Positions 60,113-60,555 of a stretch of 60,555 nt of DNA are shown piece after piece. The position numbers were made by a program, and so were the translations under genes. The DNA lies in the NCBI GenBank assembly GCA_051652245.1, contig JBOFTV010000066.1, positions 1 to 60,555 of the forward strand. The letters are read 5' to 3'. Under the pieces are notes generated by a model. It had not been told where the DNA came from, did no database searches, and was given only the letters and a program-made list of their open reading frames with translations. Every line of letters starts with the position of its first letter. Within the stretch, counting starts at the first letter, position 1. This stretch comes from BHER01 sp051652245 (GTDB taxonomy: Bacteria > Bacillota_I > Bacilli_A > Culicoidibacterales > Culicoidibacteraceae).

Positions 60113-60555
60113 TGTCTTTTTACAGCTTGAGGAAAGTAAAAATGGGCGACATCACTTTTAAATTGTCTGCACTTGTCTATGTTTACTAAGATGCATTTTC
60201 AACGAATATTGTCAGCTTTTCTAAGTAACTTTGCAAAGTTAAATAGTTTTATTTAGCTATCTAACCGTGAGGAGCATCGTCCAATTTTCATGTTTTTAGA
60301 TAAACCCGCACGGTTTGGTCTGAACCCTATAGGCAACTTTGTTTTGTAATCATTGCAAAAATCACGAAAAATAAGTTTATTATTTGCCAATATAATTTAA
60401 AAGTGATATTCTATATTCCTGAGTTTGACACTTTGAGAGAATAAAAAGGCTAATAAACATTGCTATATCAACGTTTATTAGCCTTTTCTGTATGTTCAAA
60501 AACTGCGTACCTAACCTCTTTTTTTTGTATGTTTCATAATTTTTTTTATATCTTT
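60113..60555. other. right-end stretch without a recognised gene
   Basis: About 440 bases hold no good reading frame with a ribosome binding site. A 30-codon frame after a stop (about 60259-60348, containing RPIFMFLDKPARFGLNPIG) looks somewhat protein-like, but I cannot place it. No DnaA boxes, tRNA or known RNA core were seen. A hairpin near the end is listed separately. Confidence 0.4.
60444..60487. terminator. bidirectional terminator near right edge
   Basis: AAAAGGCTAATAAAC (60444-60458) pairs perfectly with GTTTATTAGCCTTTT (60473-60487) over a 14-base loop. The A and T ends allow use on both strands; the gene it serves may lie beyond the window. Confidence 0.8.

Noticed and set aside
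60060..60555. Replication origin or attachment site at the right end
   Set aside because: No DnaA boxes and no direct repeat of the tRNA end were seen within the window.

Overview
The window is AT-rich, densely packed chromosome from a low-GC, Gram-positive-type member of the Bacillota (Firmicutes). Support for this comes from the type B RNase P RNA, Spx, GpsB, RecU next to a class A penicillin-binding protein, RNase Y, GdpP, an ECF transporter, LytR-CpsA-Psr (LCP) proteins and an LPXTG-type surface enzyme. The sequence uses the standard code, strong AGGAGG-like ribosome binding sites, many TTG and GTG starts, and many extended -10 (TGnTATAAT) promoters. Ferredoxin-linked 2-oxoacid oxidation suggests a fermentative or anaerobic life. 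The class cannot be fixed by eye; gene order recalls Bacillus and Erysipelotrichia/Turicibacter-like bacteria.

Layout. 1-640: a decayed IS4-type transposase. 905-5016: ispE-ecfA1-ecfA2-ecfT-truA operon. 5077-9989: spx, cardiolipin synthase, coiA behind a leader with an intrinsic terminator, a CYTH-domain protein and NAD kinase; this is a shortened form of the Bacillus yjb cluster. 10125-16267: a two-gene 2-oxoacid:ferredoxin oxidoreductase, a peptide-binding lipoprotein and an M20 tripeptidase-like enzyme. 16448-20906: ponA-recU divergent from gpsB-rnpB. 20964-28752: a membrane protein, recA, rny, ymdB, miaB, ymcA, comEB, yqeG and an Abi_2-family gene. 28942-31347: a wall-anchored glycosidase under a perfect CcpA (cre) site. 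31416-35852: a HAD remnant, tRNA-Arg, a CorC/hemolysin-type protein, and coaBC-coaX plus a probable pantothenate ECF S component. 36134-40424: AI-2E-type permease, class V aminotransferase, PEPCK/HPr-kinase-like P-loop protein and acetyltransferase. 40611-44889: two LCP ligases flanking a secreted proline-rich protein, then a YigZ protein. 45008-53984: gdpP-rplI-dnaB, M23 peptidase, yycJ-htrA-rlmH and leucyl aminopeptidase. 54142-58768: hslO, uvrA and a Cof-type phosphatase. 58785-about 59442: a group II intron without a reverse transcriptase. 59498-60555: a small membrane protein, tRNA-His and a non-coding end.

Much of the content serves envelope growth (ponA, gpsB, LCP pair, M23 peptidase, cls), genome upkeep and transformation (recA, recU, uvrA, dnaB, coiA), RNA turnover (rny, ymdB, ymcA, rnpB) and CoA supply (pantothenate uptake, CoaX, CoaBC). 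No CRISPR array, prophage or complete mobile element was seen. The best second-look items are the compact group II intron, the structured coiA leader, Spx with an added Cys-rich tail, the Abi_2 gene coupled to housekeeping genes, the aminotransferase/P-loop pair, four conserved cysteines in both LCP proteins, and several palindromic control sites.
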